64,000 nt of DNA from Paenibacillus woosongensis (GCF_009725165.1 NZ_WNZW01000014.1:50259-114258); one strand, 5' to 3'. Counted from the first letter of the stretch, positions 1 to 8,976 are shown. A program made the numbers and translations. The notes: generated by a model from the letters alone, not told the origin.

Positions 1-254
1 TGAATATCGCGCTTCATAGGGAGGACCTGCACGGGCTTCTCCTCATTCCATGACTCATAGAAAACGACCTCCGCCTCCGAAGCCGTCGGTGCCCATAACC
101 GGAACCTGGTCTCCTTCGACGTGTACACGGCACCCAGGTCATCCCCGCCGTAATAGAACTTTTCATCAAACCGTTTATCGAAGACGGATATTCCTTCAGT
201 TACCGCAAGATCGCCATAATCGACAACTACGTCATGCTCCCGTTGTACCGCCAA
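1..254 (-). CDS. pulA: Type I pullulanase, N-terminal part (runs off the left edge)
   Basis: The reverse strand reads about 84 codons without a stop up to the window edge. It contains the pullulanase/alpha-amylase-like N-terminal signature YYGGDDLGAVYT followed by FRLWAPTASEAEVVFY, which is the start of the CBM48-type domain preceding the GH13 barrel. Known members hydrolyse alpha-1,6 bonds in pullulan, glycogen and limit dextrins. No signal peptide is visible, so a cytoplasmic enzyme is likely. The start chosen is TTG at 254, with GGAGTGA about six bases upstream; an in-frame GTG at 263 is possible but would sit directly on the ribosome site. The gene follows the LacI-family regulator and has its own promoter and operator. 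Confidence 0.85.
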   Translation of the reverse strand, partial: MAVQREHDVVVDYGDLAVTEGISVFDKRFDEKFYYGGDDLGAVYTSKETRFRLWAPTASEAEVVFYESWNEEKPVQVLPMKRDI

Positions 255-288
255 TTGATTCACTCCAATCGCGAAATATCGTGTGCAA

Positions 289-349
289 ACTTAAGCGCTT
301 AAGTGGCTGTTTGAGCGGGATTATATCACCGATCATTTACGAGTGTCAA
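289..349 (-). promoter_or_regulatory. pulA promoter with palindromic LacI-type operator
   Basis: On the reverse strand a perfect -35 TTGACA (344-349) and a perfect -10 TATAAT (320-325) are separated by 18 bases. Just downstream, overlapping about +9 to +24, lies the perfect 16-base palindrome ACTTAAGCGCTTAAGT (289-304). Its AAGCGCTT core with a central CG step is typical of LacI/GalR-family operators. The position suggests repression of initiation or a roadblock. The -35 box overlaps the end of the upstream lacI-type gene. Confidence 0.8.
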
Positions 350-1278
350 TCCGCTGTTGAATTCGCTAATTCAGGAGGTAAATATCTATAATCTTCAATT
401 TCATCATATTCCTTGCGCAGCAGCTTCTCCATAACGGCAATCGACATTTGGGCTTTAACCCCGTTATCGAACACGATGCGCCGCACTCCGCTTGGCAGCA
501 AATACTCCGCCCCCGCATTGGCAAGCACGATCATATCCTCAGCCCTCATATAGGGCGCTGCCATGACCGCCAATAACTCATTTGCAAAAATCCCCGGCAA
601 CCCTCGGCGGGCAAGAACGTACTGCTCCAATCCTTCCCGCGTATCCATCTGATATACATGATCCAGGCGAAATGTTTCCGTTAAGGACTGTTCCATTCCG
701 GAATTATTAAACTTCCCTGTCACGAGGAAAGGCTCCGGGAGTCCGCCGAGCATTTCCCTGACCAGCCGGATCGCGGATCGATAATCAGGGACTACCTTCC
801 GGAACAGCGTATCCTCGATATAGCTGTCGATAACGATAATTGGCACGGTAAATTTACGTGAAATGTTGAAAAAATGCTCTTCCGGCACATCGATCAGGAA
901 TAATGCATCGAGTGTTCTTTTTAGAATAATGTCCAGTTCTACCTGAGCGCTATCCGTACCTGCCACGATCACGTCATAGCCCCGCTCATTGAGCAGTTCC
1001 TGCAGCCGCATCGTCAAATCGTGATACCTGCTCTTGCGCCACGGCTGATTATCGTTATCTTTAAGCGTAACGATGGCGACGAGCTTGGAGGACGTATTCC
1101 CGACCAGGCTGCGAGCGGCCATGTTGGGAACATATTGAAGCTGCTGGGCAATGGCGAGAATCCGCTGCCGGGTTTCCTCGCTTATTTTTTGCCTCGTATT
1201 GTTGTTGAGCACATAGGAAACCGTGGCCAAGGAGACCTTGGCCGCCTCGGCGATATCCTTCATCGTTACCTTGTTCAT
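346..1278 (-). CDS. LacI family transcriptional regulator, probable pullulanase/maltodextrin regulator
   Basis: The 310-residue protein begins with the LacI helix-turn-helix and hinge (VTMKDIAEAAKVSLATVSYV, then NMAARSLVG near residue 57), followed by a periplasmic-binding-protein-like effector domain to the end. It is slightly shorter than the usual 330-340 residues. The chosen start is ATG at 1278, with GGGGGA seven bases upstream; an in-frame GTG five codons earlier lies inside the ribosome site. The gene is directly upstream of pulA on the same strand, and a perfect LacI-type palindrome sits in the pulA promoter. The likely job is sugar-responsive repression of pullulanase. The effector is not visible; maltodextrin is an inference from the target. 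Confidence 0.85.
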   Translation of the reverse strand: MNKVTMKDIAEAAKVSLATVSYVLNNNTRQKISEETRQRILAIAQQLQYVPNMAARSLVGNTSSKLVAIVTLKDNDNQPWRKSRYHDLTMRLQELLNERGYDVIVAGTDSAQVELDIILKRTLDALFLIDVPEEHFFNISRKFTVPIIVIDSYIEDTLFRKVVPDYRSAIRLVREMLGGLPEPFLVTGKFNNSGMEQSLTETFRLDHVYQMDTREGLEQYVLARRGLPGIFANELLAVMAAPYMRAEDMIVLANAGAEYLLPSGVRRIVFDNGVKAQMSIAVMEKLLRKEYDEIEDYRYLPPELANSTAD

Positions 1279-1383
1279 TTCTCGTTCCCCCACCAGATTA
1301 CTGTTGGCTGTTGTTTATAATTCCTATCATATCCGAATGACGCACCAGGCACAAAGCGGGAAGAAACCGCCTACCGGCGGATG

Positions 1384-1414
1384 GAAAATAAAGGCAGCCC
1401 TTAGCAGGGCTGCC
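1384..1414 (-). terminator. Rho-independent terminator of the secreted DUF6359 gene
   Basis: A nine-pair hairpin GGCAGCCCT/AGGGCTGCC with a four-base loop (1393-1414) is followed on the reverse strand by TTTATTTT. It lies about 70 bases beyond the stop at 1487. Confidence 0.8.
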
Positions 1415-1486
1415 CATTGCTTGCCAAATTCAGCTTCAAGTTCACGTATGTTCATGTGTATTCACTGAAATCTTCACGTATGAACG

Positions 1487-3637
1487 TTACGCCGCATGCA
1501 GTGCAGTATGGCCAAGCAAACGATCGAACCATACTGACCGATGCGCGGCAACCACCAGCTCGTTGAGCGGAAGGATTCCCGCCTGAGGGAGCGGCTGCGC
1601 ACTTACGTTAGCGATCGTTACCGTCTTCGTGAGTACGTTGGCGCTATCCTGCTTCAAGCGCAGGTTCGCAGCACCCGCCTGGTTCGGTTTAAGCTGGACG
1701 ATCAGGTCCTTCGAAGCCTTGCCCTGCGCATTGGCCGTCAGGGAAAAGCTCGGGCTGTACCCGTAAGCGGACCACGAGCCATCGCTATTTTTGAACCGGG
1801 CGATCTGCTCGCCGCCGCTAAGATATATTCCAACCGCAAGACCGGTTACCGTCTGCCCCGGGTTCAGGCCATCGGCGGTCAAGCGGATTGTAAATTCCTG
1901 CGCGCTCGGCAGCTGGGATTGGTGGACGAAGGCATATACCGGCTCGGCCGCTGGCGGCTGCGAAGAGCCGTAAGAACCCGGCTTGAAGGTGGATGGATCA
2001 TACCACTTGTAGCCCGCGGCCGGCGCGGACCAAGGCTCTGACATCGGTTCCGTCGAAGCCGCTGGCATCTCGTCCGCGCGCAGCACTGTCGGCGTATCGA
2101 GCACAAGTCCGGATACTTCGCTTAGGGAAGTGTAGTTTTCCTTATGGGCGAGCCATTTCACGGTCTGGACGAGAAACAGTCCGTCATCCACTTCCTTGAA
2201 GCCGTCATACGTTGTCTTCTTTGCTCCATTTTCCTCGCGGACGTATTTTGGCGTAGCATCCTCAACGGGCGAGGAATCGCCGATGAACGCCGCTTTGCCA
2301 AGTCCAATTTTGGCGATAGCCGCATACGGTCCTTCGGCCCGGCCGCCGCCGTTATAGACGCCGCTGTCCACGGCGCTTCCCCACTTCGGCACACCGGTCG
2401 GAACGTATACGATACCCTTGGCCTTCGCGGGATCAATAATCGCCAGCGTTGAACCGGCATGCATGGCGACTGCGCTTACGCCCGATGTAATCCCGAACGA
2501 CTGGGACGGAGCGACAATATCAGTCGCATTCACGTCGCCAAGCGCATTATAGCGGAAGCGCACGCCAAAATGATTGGCAAGCCAGTCCGAACTTGTTACG
2601 TTCTGCATCGCCGGGGAGGACGCTTCTTCCGCGCTCATACCCTTGGCCGGCAGCCCGTAGGCGCCGCGGCGATAGCCGTTGAATACCTCGGAGGAATCCC
2701 AGCGGTTCTTGTTGCGGTCGGCATTGTAGTGGTCTGCGATGAAGAACACGGCGCCTCCACCTTGAACGTACTGAACGATCGCATCCTGCTCAGCGCTCTT
2801 GAAAGGGATATTCGCTTCGGGAATGACGAAGACGTCATAATCTTTAAGACGGTTGTACGTAATGGCGGGAGTATCGAATCGATGAGGGGTCGTGCGCTCC
2901 AGCGACTCTACTGCAAACCCTGCTCCACGCAGCCCATCGGCAAAATCGGAGAACGCCCCGTCGATAATCCAATCGGCTGCCCCTGCCGTCTGGGCGTGAG
3001 CGTTGTCGAAGAGCACTCTTTTGCCCGTGCCGTCCGGCAGTGACGGGTTTGCTCCGCCCCCAGGCTGACCTGGCTGTCCTTCGCCTGGATTTGGCTGCCC
3101 TTCAGCATCCGCCAGCTGAATTGCGGACACGCTCTTAAGCCCGGCGAAGTTGTTATAAGCTGCAAGAGTACCCGTTACATTTACGCGTTGCCCGATCAGT
3201 CCCGGATTGCTCTGCAGCCCGAACTGGTCTCTGAGGCCGGCGGGAATTTGCACATCGATCAGCTTCGCCGAACTGCGCTCAGCCGGACTATCGGCAATCA
3301 AAAAATTGTAGTCATTCGCGAAAGGACCCTGGAACTTCGTTGTCAGCGAGCCGGTAGCATGTCCAACAATATAGCCGGAGACCTGTACAGATTCCCCGTT
3401 ATTTCCTTTAGCAATCGCGTCAGCTACAGCAAGAGGCACAGCTGCTGCTTGAATATCAGCGCTAACAGTGTCTGCCGCATTCCAAGCGCTTGTCTCCTGG
3501 CTGGCCTGAAGCAGAATTTCCTGTGCGTTTTCTTGTGCGCTTGCTCCTGCAAACGGAGCTAAGCCCACCAGCATGGTTGCCGCAATCGCACCTGTCACTA
3601 TCCGATTCAGCCACTTTCTTGCCCATTTCTTCCTCAT
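1487..3637 (-). CDS. Secreted DUF6359 / amidotransferase-fold-like protein
   Basis: The 716-residue protein starts with a clear signal peptide (basic RKKWARKW, hydrophobic segment, cleavage near ASA-QE at residue 34). Residues about 70-178 resemble the DUF6359 OB-like domain seen at the N-terminus of YhcR-type secreted nucleases. A Gly/Pro linker follows (180-205), then a region (205-500) beginning KRVLFDNAHAQTAGAADW that resembles DUF4350/glutamine-amidotransferase-like folds, then an unassigned C-terminal region. No nuclease motif, SLH or sortase signal is seen, so it is probably released. An AGGAGG lies 12 bases before the ATG, rather far. It stands alone with its own terminator. The substrate is unknown; it could be a secreted polymer- or sugar-binding protein. 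Confidence 0.6.
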   Translation of the reverse strand: MRKKWARKWLNRIVTGAIAATMLVGLAPFAGASAQENAQEILLQASQETSAWNAADTVSADIQAAAVPLAVADAIAKGNNGESVQVSGYIVGHATGSLTTKFQGPFANDYNFLIADSPAERSSAKLIDVQIPAGLRDQFGLQSNPGLIGQRVNVTGTLAAYNNFAGLKSVSAIQLADAEGQPNPGEGQPGQPGGGANPSLPDGTGKRVLFDNAHAQTAGAADWIIDGAFSDFADGLRGAGFAVESLERTTPHRFDTPAITYNRLKDYDVFVIPEANIPFKSAEQDAIVQYVQGGGAVFFIADHYNADRNKNRWDSSEVFNGYRRGAYGLPAKGMSAEEASSPAMQNVTSSDWLANHFGVRFRYNALGDVNATDIVAPSQSFGITSGVSAVAMHAGSTLAIIDPAKAKGIVYVPTGVPKWGSAVDSGVYNGGGRAEGPYAAIAKIGLGKAAFIGDSSPVEDATPKYVREENGAKKTTYDGFKEVDDGLFLVQTVKWLAHKENYTSLSEVSGLVLDTPTVLRADEMPAASTEPMSEPWSAPAAGYKWYDPSTFKPGSYGSSQPPAAEPVYAFVHQSQLPSAQEFTIRLTADGLNPGQTVTGLAVGIYLSGGEQIARFKNSDGSWSAYGYSPSFSLTANAQGKASKDLIVQLKPNQAGAANLRLKQDSANVLTKTVTIANVSAQPLPQAGILPLNELVVAAHRSVWFDRLLGHTALHAA

Positions 3638-3846
3638 CCGTAATCGATTCCTCCTTCACCTTCATTTCTTGGATTACATTTCCATCTTACATACGAAGGA
3701 ATTCCTCACAATGGGTTTATTGTAAAGTTATTGTAAAATATCGCTGTTAGCCAACTTGTGGCTAAATTGTGTCATATATTAGCTTTCCAGTTGAGCATGC
3801 TATATAATTAATAGTATTTCATATATTTTATTTCATGAAGGAGTAG

Positions 3847-5181
3847 ATGAATCGAATGGATAGTGACAGGCTTTTGGTACTAAACTTGGTGCTGGTCGCC
3901 ATACTAATCGGGTTTACAGCGTTTTTCGTAGCCGTGGAGTTTGCCATCGTACGGGTACGGGCAAGTCGGGTGGATCAAATGATAGCCGAAGGAAGCAAGA
4001 ATGCTCTCTCGGTCAAACAAGTGACTAGCAATCTGGATGGTTACTTGTCGGCTTGCCAATTGGGAATTACGATTACAGCGCTCGGACTTGGCTGGTTAGG
4101 GGAACCGACAGTGGAGAAAATACTTCACCCGCTGTTCCATAGTTTAAATGTACCTGAAGCAGTAAGCAGCGTTATTTCATTTATCATCGCTTTTGCCGTA
4201 ATTACTTATCTTCACGTTGTTGTGGGGGAATTGGCTCCAAAGACGATTGCCATCCGCAGAGCAGAGCAGGTTGCTTTGATTACAGCAAAACCACTGATTA
4301 TATTCACTAAGATTATGCACCCTTTCATTTGGGCGCTCAACGGATCTGCGCTTCAGCTTGTACGCCTTTTTGGAATCAAGCCTGCCAGCGAGCATGAAGA
4401 AGCTCACTCCGAGGAAGAACTGCAGATCATCATTAACGAAAGCTTCGAGAGCGGTAAAATCAATCAAAGCGAATACGGGTACGTGAACCGGATTTTTGCT
4501 TTTGATAATATGTTAGCCAAAGAAATTATGGTTCCGCGCACCGATATGGTGTGCTTATATACAGACAAGACCCGGGAAGAGAACCTGGGGATCATCAAAG
4601 AGCAGCAGTATACCCGCTTTCCTGTTGTCGAGGGGCATAAGGATAATATCGTGGGTATCATCAATACGAAGCAATTCTTTCTATCGTATGAGGATAACCC
4701 GAACCTGGAAATCTCCTCAATTCTACAGCCGGTTATGGCGGTATCCGAGGTAACGCCGGTGAATGAGCTGTTAAAAAGAATGCAGCATGAAGGTACCCAT
4801 ATCGCGATATTAATCGATGAATACGGCGGCACAGCCGGGCTGATCACCATCGAGGACATTCTCGAGGAAATCGTCGGAGAAATCCGCGACGAGTTCGATA
4901 AGGAAGAAGAACAGCCGATTGTCCATCTGGATGAATACCATGTGGTCGTTGACGGCAAGGTAACGATTAATCAGATTAACGACATCATGCTGACCGAGCT
5001 GAATACCGAGGATGTCGATACGATCGGCGGCTGGTTATACGGGATGAATCCGGAAATGAATGAAGACGACACGTTCGAGCACCAGGGGCTGATCTTCAAG
5101 CTGCTGGAGAAAGAGCCGCACCGCTTCAGAAAGCTGGAAATCATCAAGCAGGCCCCCGAGCCTCAGGAAATCGAAGAGTAA
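3847..5181 (+). CDS. CNNM/CorC (HlyC) family membrane protein with CBS domains
   Basis: The 444-residue protein has an N-terminal DUF21 transmembrane domain (about 1-190, four hydrophobic segments), a CBS pair (about 205-335, including IMVPRTDMVCL) and a C-terminal CorC_HlyC domain (about 350-435, VDGKVTINQIND). The family includes Mg2+/Co2+ exporters and the Bacillus YhdP, YugS and YrkA proteins, so divalent-cation efflux is the likely role. GAAGGAG ends three bases before the first ATG (3847) and twelve before a second in-frame ATG (3856), so the exact start is undecided. The gene is monocistronic and followed by a strong terminator. Confidence 0.88.
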   Translation: MNRMDSDRLLVLNLVLVAILIGFTAFFVAVEFAIVRVRASRVDQMIAEGSKNALSVKQVTSNLDGYLSACQLGITITALGLGWLGEPTVEKILHPLFHSLNVPEAVSSVISFIIAFAVITYLHVVVGELAPKTIAIRRAEQVALITAKPLIIFTKIMHPFIWALNGSALQLVRLFGIKPASEHEEAHSEEELQIIINESFESGKINQSEYGYVNRIFAFDNMLAKEIMVPRTDMVCLYTDKTREENLGIIKEQQYTRFPVVEGHKDNIVGIINTKQFFLSYEDNPNLEISSILQPVMAVSEVTPVNELLKRMQHEGTHIAILIDEYGGTAGLITIEDILEEIVGEIRDEFDKEEEQPIVHLDEYHVVVDGKVTINQINDIMLTELNTEDVDTIGGWLYGMNPEMNEDDTFEHQGLIFKLLEKEPHRFRKLEIIKQAPEPQEIEE

Positions 5182-5185
5182 GAAA

Positions 5186-5231
5186 AAGAACCTCAATCCC
5201 GAGAGAAGCCTTTCGGAGATTGAGGTTCTTT
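5186..5231. terminator. Bidirectional terminator between the CorC-family and nitroreductase genes
   Basis: Long complementary arms AAAGAACCTCAATC and GATTGAGGTTCTTT flank a loop of about 18 bases. The element separates two convergent genes and has A/T-rich flanks on both sides. Confidence 0.8.
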
Positions 5232-5275
5232 CATGTTTGCAAATGAGCAGAAGGGGGATGCCTTTCCTCCCTCAC

Positions 5276-5854
5276 CTACTCTTCATCGCCGATCCAGACG
5301 GTTTTGCTGCGGAAATCATCTCTTTTCCCTTTCAGCTCGCCCATATCGGAAACGCCGAGATAAATGAAACCCAGCATTTTATCCTGCTCACGGAGACCAA
5401 AGGCTTCGTTCACGATGCTGTGGTAACAAGGTTCGCCGGTTCTCCATACCGCTCCCAGCCCTAAACTGTGCGCCGCGAGCAGCATGTTCTGTATTGCGGC
5501 AAATACGGCTCCGTATTCCTCCAGCTCGATCACGCCCGGCTTATCGGTGGGAGTTACGGCTGCGGCAATGATGACAGGGGCGCGAAAGGCCTTGGCAAAA
5601 GCTTTACCCAACGCCTCCTGCGATTCGGGCGAATCGGGATTCTTCATGCCCTCCCGCATGATGTCGGCCAGCGCCTGACCCAGCTGCTCCCGGCCCTTGC
5701 CTCTGAGCACGAAAAATTTCCAAGGCTCGGTATGTCTATGATTTGGCGCCCAGACTCCAGCCTCTAAAATTTGCTCGATCGTCTCTACAGGAATTTTGTC
5801 CTGCTTAACCTTTCCAATACTTCTTCTCGTATGAATAGCCTCTATTACGTCCAT
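5276..5854 (-). CDS. Nitroreductase family protein (YdjA-like)
   Basis: The 192-residue protein carries the FMN-binding nitroreductase signature IHTRRSIGKV at the N-terminus, then GVWAPNHRHTEPWKFFVL and the late segment LGLGAVWRTG. Size and motifs fit the short YdjA-like NAD(P)H:flavin nitroreductases, which reduce nitro compounds or quinones; the natural substrate cannot be told. The start is ATG at 5854 with GGAGGG nine bases upstream. A 34-codon in-frame upstream extension has no ribosome site and is not used. Confidence 0.85.
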   Translation of the reverse strand: MDVIEAIHTRRSIGKVKQDKIPVETIEQILEAGVWAPNHRHTEPWKFFVLRGKGREQLGQALADIMREGMKNPDSPESQEALGKAFAKAFRAPVIIAAAVTPTDKPGVIELEEYGAVFAAIQNMLLAAHSLGLGAVWRTGEPCYHSIVNEAFGLREQDKMLGFIYLGVSDMGELKGKRDDFRSKTVWIGDEE

Positions 5855-6054
5855 TGCTCGTTTCCCTCCTCCTTTTAATTTCCATTCTAACATTGTAGAG
5901 CGCCAGGGAACATCTTTACGCCTCGCTCCTATATAAAAATCTATCCATTCTCGCAAATGCCCGTATAATAGATTGTTGTGGAACTACGCTTAACGAAGCT
6001 AGCGACTCTAGCCATACCTGCCACCATGACACATCTTAGAAGGGAGTTAAATAC

Positions 6055-6936
6055 ATGTCTGGCCGTCAACGTGCCGGGGGAGCCTATGAAATCTTCTTTA
6101 TCCTCGGCATCATTGCTATCTCTTTCTCGGCCATCTTTATTCGCTGGTCGAATGCGGAGGCATCCGTTGTCGCGATGTACCGCTTGTTCATTACCAATTT
6201 AATCCTGCTGCCTTTCGCCTGGCGACACAGGCATGAAATGCTGCGGCTAAAGCCGAAACAATGGGGACTGCTTGCCGCTTCGGGACTGCTGCTAGGAATT
6301 CATTTTCTGCTGTGGATGAATTCGCTGCGGTATACCAGCGTGGCAAGCTCTACGGTTATCCTTACGCTGCAGCCCGTGCTCGTCATGCTCGGCTCCATCT
6401 GGCTGTTCAAGGAGAGAATCAACCGAATGATGCTGCTCGGCATGGGCATAGCGGTCGTCGGCTCCATCCTCATTGGCTCGGGCGACCTCCGTCTGTCGGG
6501 ATCAGCCCTGTACGGGGATATTCTCTCGCTGCTGGGCACGCTGGCGATCTCCGTTAATATGCTGGTCGGCCAGCACTTGCGCAAGGATCTGGCTGCCCTG
6601 CCGTATAATTTCTGGATGTTCATCATGGCCGCTTGTTCCTTGGGCTGCTACAACCTTGCAATGGGTTATCCATTTACCGGTTATCCTATGAAAGAGTGGG
6701 GAATATTCTTCCTATTATCCGTCGTGTCCACCCTGTTTGGCCACTACCTGTTTAACTGGCTGCTGAAGTATATGAATGCCACCACGGTTTCCATGGCTAT
6801 TCTTGGCGAACCAATCTGCGCCTCCCTGCTCGCTCTGGTGCTCCTGGGTGAAATACTGACAGGATTGCGGTTATTTTCCGGATTGATAATCATAGCGGGC
6901 GTCTGGGTCTTCATGCGGCATCGGGAAGTAAGGTGA
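6055..6936 (+). CDS. EamA/DMT family transporter
   Basis: The 293-residue protein has about ten hydrophobic segments arranged as two EamA repeats. Typical features are SAIFIRWS in the first helix, the run of small residues in SVASSTVILTLQPVLV, and AILGEPICASLLALVLLGE near the end. DMT proteins export metabolites or amino acids; the substrate is unknown. AAGGGAG lies eight bases before the ATG. The gene stands alone between genes of opposite orientation. Confidence 0.87.
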   Translation: MSGRQRAGGAYEIFFILGIIAISFSAIFIRWSNAEASVVAMYRLFITNLILLPFAWRHRHEMLRLKPKQWGLLAASGLLLGIHFLLWMNSLRYTSVASSTVILTLQPVLVMLGSIWLFKERINRMMLLGMGIAVVGSILIGSGDLRLSGSALYGDILSLLGTLAISVNMLVGQHLRKDLAALPYNFWMFIMAACSLGCYNLAMGYPFTGYPMKEWGIFFLLSVVSTLFGHYLFNWLLKYMNATTVSMAILGEPICASLLALVLLGEILTGLRLFSGLIIIAGVWVFMRHREVR

Positions 6937-7064
6937 CATAACCACGCTAGCGAGGCGCCGCCAAATTGAACATTCACATCTCATCCGTATCTAAAAACGT
7001 CCAGGTTCTAGCACACTCGCTTTTAAGACCGGGACGCATGTTTTGGTGTAAAAGACCCTGCTAT

Positions 7065-7385
7065 TCATTTCTTGCGCTTCCTTAATCTAATCAGCCTCGT
7101 TCGCAGCATGTAGTAGGCCATTGCCATGAGCAATAAACCGCCTATTTCCAAAACCAGGGTTATTCCGTCCGTGCGAGCTATGGTTCCAAATGCCACCTGC
7201 TGCTGTAAATGCTCTACTGATGCATAGTTATTAATAACATCTGGGACGTAATTTCTGGTCAACAGCGCCCCTTGCACGACCTGAAAGCCGACCACACCTG
7301 CCAAGATGAGGACGACAAAAATTATAGATTCAATGAGCGCCCGCTTGTTTAGCTTATTTAGGTTGTTTCGCTTGTTTAAGTCCAT
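7065..7385 (-). CDS. Small two-helix membrane protein of unknown function
   Basis: The 106-residue protein has a short Asn/Lys-rich N-terminus, a hydrophobic segment (IESIIFVVLILAGVVGF), a soluble stretch of about 45 residues, a second hydrophobic segment (ITLVLEIGGLLLMAMAYYML) and a strongly basic tail. AAGGAG lies six bases before the ATG at 7385, so longer versions starting further upstream are unlikely. It is the last gene of a WYL-regulator operon. No family was recognised. Confidence 0.65.
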   Translation of the reverse strand: MDLNKRNNLNKLNKRALIESIIFVVLILAGVVGFQVVQGALLTRNYVPDVINNYASVEHLQQQVAFGTIARTDGITLVLEIGGLLLMAMAYYMLRTRLIRLRKRKK

Positions 7386-7428
7386 TTTCTGCTCCTTGTT
7401 CCATTCCTTTCTCATAAGATAATACAAC

Positions 7429-7938
7429 TTATTCCGCCTCGATTTTTACTACTTTAGTCCAGCCCAAATCCTGTCCAAATATTCCTTTCTCTTTATGAAC
7501 ATATACCAGGCACATATCTTCAAGAGAATTAAAATTATCATTTGCTTCAAAATACATTTTTAATTTGTGTTTCCCTTGTTCTGGAGGACTCCAAAACCCG
7601 ATAAAATCCAAGTAACCATTATCATAATTCATCTGAGAAATATTGTGCTTATGCAGCGCATCTGCAACCTTTACCTCGTCGTCCCCTGCACTTCCTATAC
7701 TGCTCGGTCTAAAAAAGCCCTCATCCTCTTTAGCATCGAAAGACATAGAATGCAATCCTGAAATATATGGGTATATCATATGCTGACTGTACTTTCTTTT
7801 GTCGATATAAACCTCAAGCAAATAATCTTTGTAGTCCATGTTCGGGTTAGAATTGGGCTTTAATACAGCCTCGATAAAGATATCTTCCGGAACTGTTTCA
7901 TTTTTATCCCATTCTATAAAATACCATCTTCTCAACAC
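7429..7938 (-). CDS. Hypothetical protein in WYL-regulator operon
   Basis: The 169-residue protein has no signal peptide or membrane segment and is rich in aromatic and acidic residues; no family was recognised. It starts with GTG at 7938, five bases after the stop of the upstream WYL regulator, and the regulator's last codons supply the ribosome site GAGGG. The small membrane protein follows after about 40 bases, so the three genes are probably co-transcribed. Confidence 0.6.
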   Translation of the reverse strand: MLRRWYFIEWDKNETVPEDIFIEAVLKPNSNPNMDYKDYLLEVYIDKRKYSQHMIYPYISGLHSMSFDAKEDEGFFRPSSIGSAGDDEVKVADALHKHNISQMNYDNGYLDFIGFWSPPEQGKHKLKMYFEANDNFNSLEDMCLVYVHKEKGIFGQDLGWTKVVKIEAE

Positions 7939-7943
7939 TTCAC

Positions 7944-8894
7944 CTACCCTCTGTACAGCTCAACCATTGCCTCTGCTTCTAATAATACTCGATCACGCAG
8001 CTCCAGTGGCTCCATTACCCTGGCAAGCGATCCATAGCCAAGCAGAATTTCACATGCCGACTCCAGCGTATTGAACTCAGCAGCCGCTTCGATCCATCCT
8101 TGTTCTGCGGGCATCATATGGATTAGCTTGAGATATCGCTGCTGGGCTAGGCGCGGTAAAGCTGCTTCCTGAAATCTGAGCCGGGCGGGATAACGCGGAA
8201 GATTCGCTTTGAACTCTTCTGTTGAGCGCTCCCAATATAGTGCCAGGTCAAAAGAATCGGGACGCTGAAAAGATTTCTCCAGCACTTGGGCATTCCTGAT
8301 CCGGGAGATTCGGTAAGTGCGCATTTCCCCTTCCACCCTGGCTACAAGATACCAGATACTGCTCTTGGCGACCAGCCCCAGCGGCTCGGCGATGCGCTCC
8401 ACGGCCGAATCTTCCCGCCGGTAATCGAAGCGGAGCATGCGGTCCTGCCAGACCGCTTCCTGAATCGTCGGCAAATCGGGCAGCCGATCGGCGGACTGAT
8501 GCCAGCCGGCACCGTCGATATGAATGCGCTGACGCACTCTTTCGGCTTCGCCTCGAAGCCGTTCGGGAAATGCAGCCAGCATTTTCTGAAAAGCATGCTC
8601 AAACACGCCTCCAAGTCCCAGGTCTCCTAAGAGTGAAGATGAATGAGCCAGGAGCAGCGCCTGCATCTCTTCGGGCTTCATTCCCGTCAGATCAGTGCGG
8701 TAGCCCTCCGACAATACCCAGCCCCCGCTTGTTCCCCGTTCCGCATACACCGGAATTCCCGAGGCGCTTAGGGCCTCCATATCGCGGTGTATTGTCCGCT
8801 CGGATACCTCCAGCCTAGCCGCCAGTTCCCGCGTCGTGAGCCGTCCGTGATTTTGCAATAGCAGCAATATTGAAATGAGCCGATCCGCCCGCAA
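7944..8894 (-). CDS. WYL-domain transcriptional regulator (YafY/DeoR-type HTH)
   Basis: The 316-residue protein opens with RADRLISILLLLQNHGRLT, the standard N-terminus of YafY-type regulators, followed by an HTH_11 motif (TRELAARLEVSERTIHRDM) and a C-terminal WYL ligand-binding domain with its WCX extension. AAAGGAGG stands eight bases before a TTG at 8894, a much better start than the GTG at 8930. A perfect inverted repeat lies 56-82 bases upstream and is a candidate autoregulatory operator. Ligand and targets beyond its own operon are unknown. Confidence 0.85.
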   Translation of the reverse strand: MRADRLISILLLLQNHGRLTTRELAARLEVSERTIHRDMEALSASGIPVYAERGTSGGWVLSEGYRTDLTGMKPEEMQALLLAHSSSLLGDLGLGGVFEHAFQKMLAAFPERLRGEAERVRQRIHIDGAGWHQSADRLPDLPTIQEAVWQDRMLRFDYRREDSAVERIAEPLGLVAKSSIWYLVARVEGEMRTYRISRIRNAQVLEKSFQRPDSFDLALYWERSTEEFKANLPRYPARLRFQEAALPRLAQQRYLKLIHMMPAEQGWIEAAAEFNTLESACEILLGYGSLARVMEPLELRDRVLLEAEAMVELYRG

Positions 8895-8949
8895 GCTGAT
8901 TTCCTCCTTTGTACGTTTCCCTAGTTGCACTAGGATTCATTGTAGCATG

Positions 8950-8976
8950 GATATATGACATGAAGTGTCATATATC
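8950..8976. promoter_or_regulatory. Perfect 11-bp inverted repeat, candidate WYL-regulator operator
   Basis: GATATATGACA (8950-8960) and TGTCATATATC (8966-8976) are perfect inverted arms around a five-base spacer. The element lies upstream of the WYL regulator. A second, smaller repeat, CCTAG-TTGCA-CTAGG, lies nearer the start around 8921-8935. Confidence 0.55.

Noticed and set aside
2459..3043. 194-codon forward frame opposite the secreted DUF6359 gene
   Set aside because: Antisense to a well-supported signal-peptide gene; no ribosome site and a composition typical of a shadow frame.
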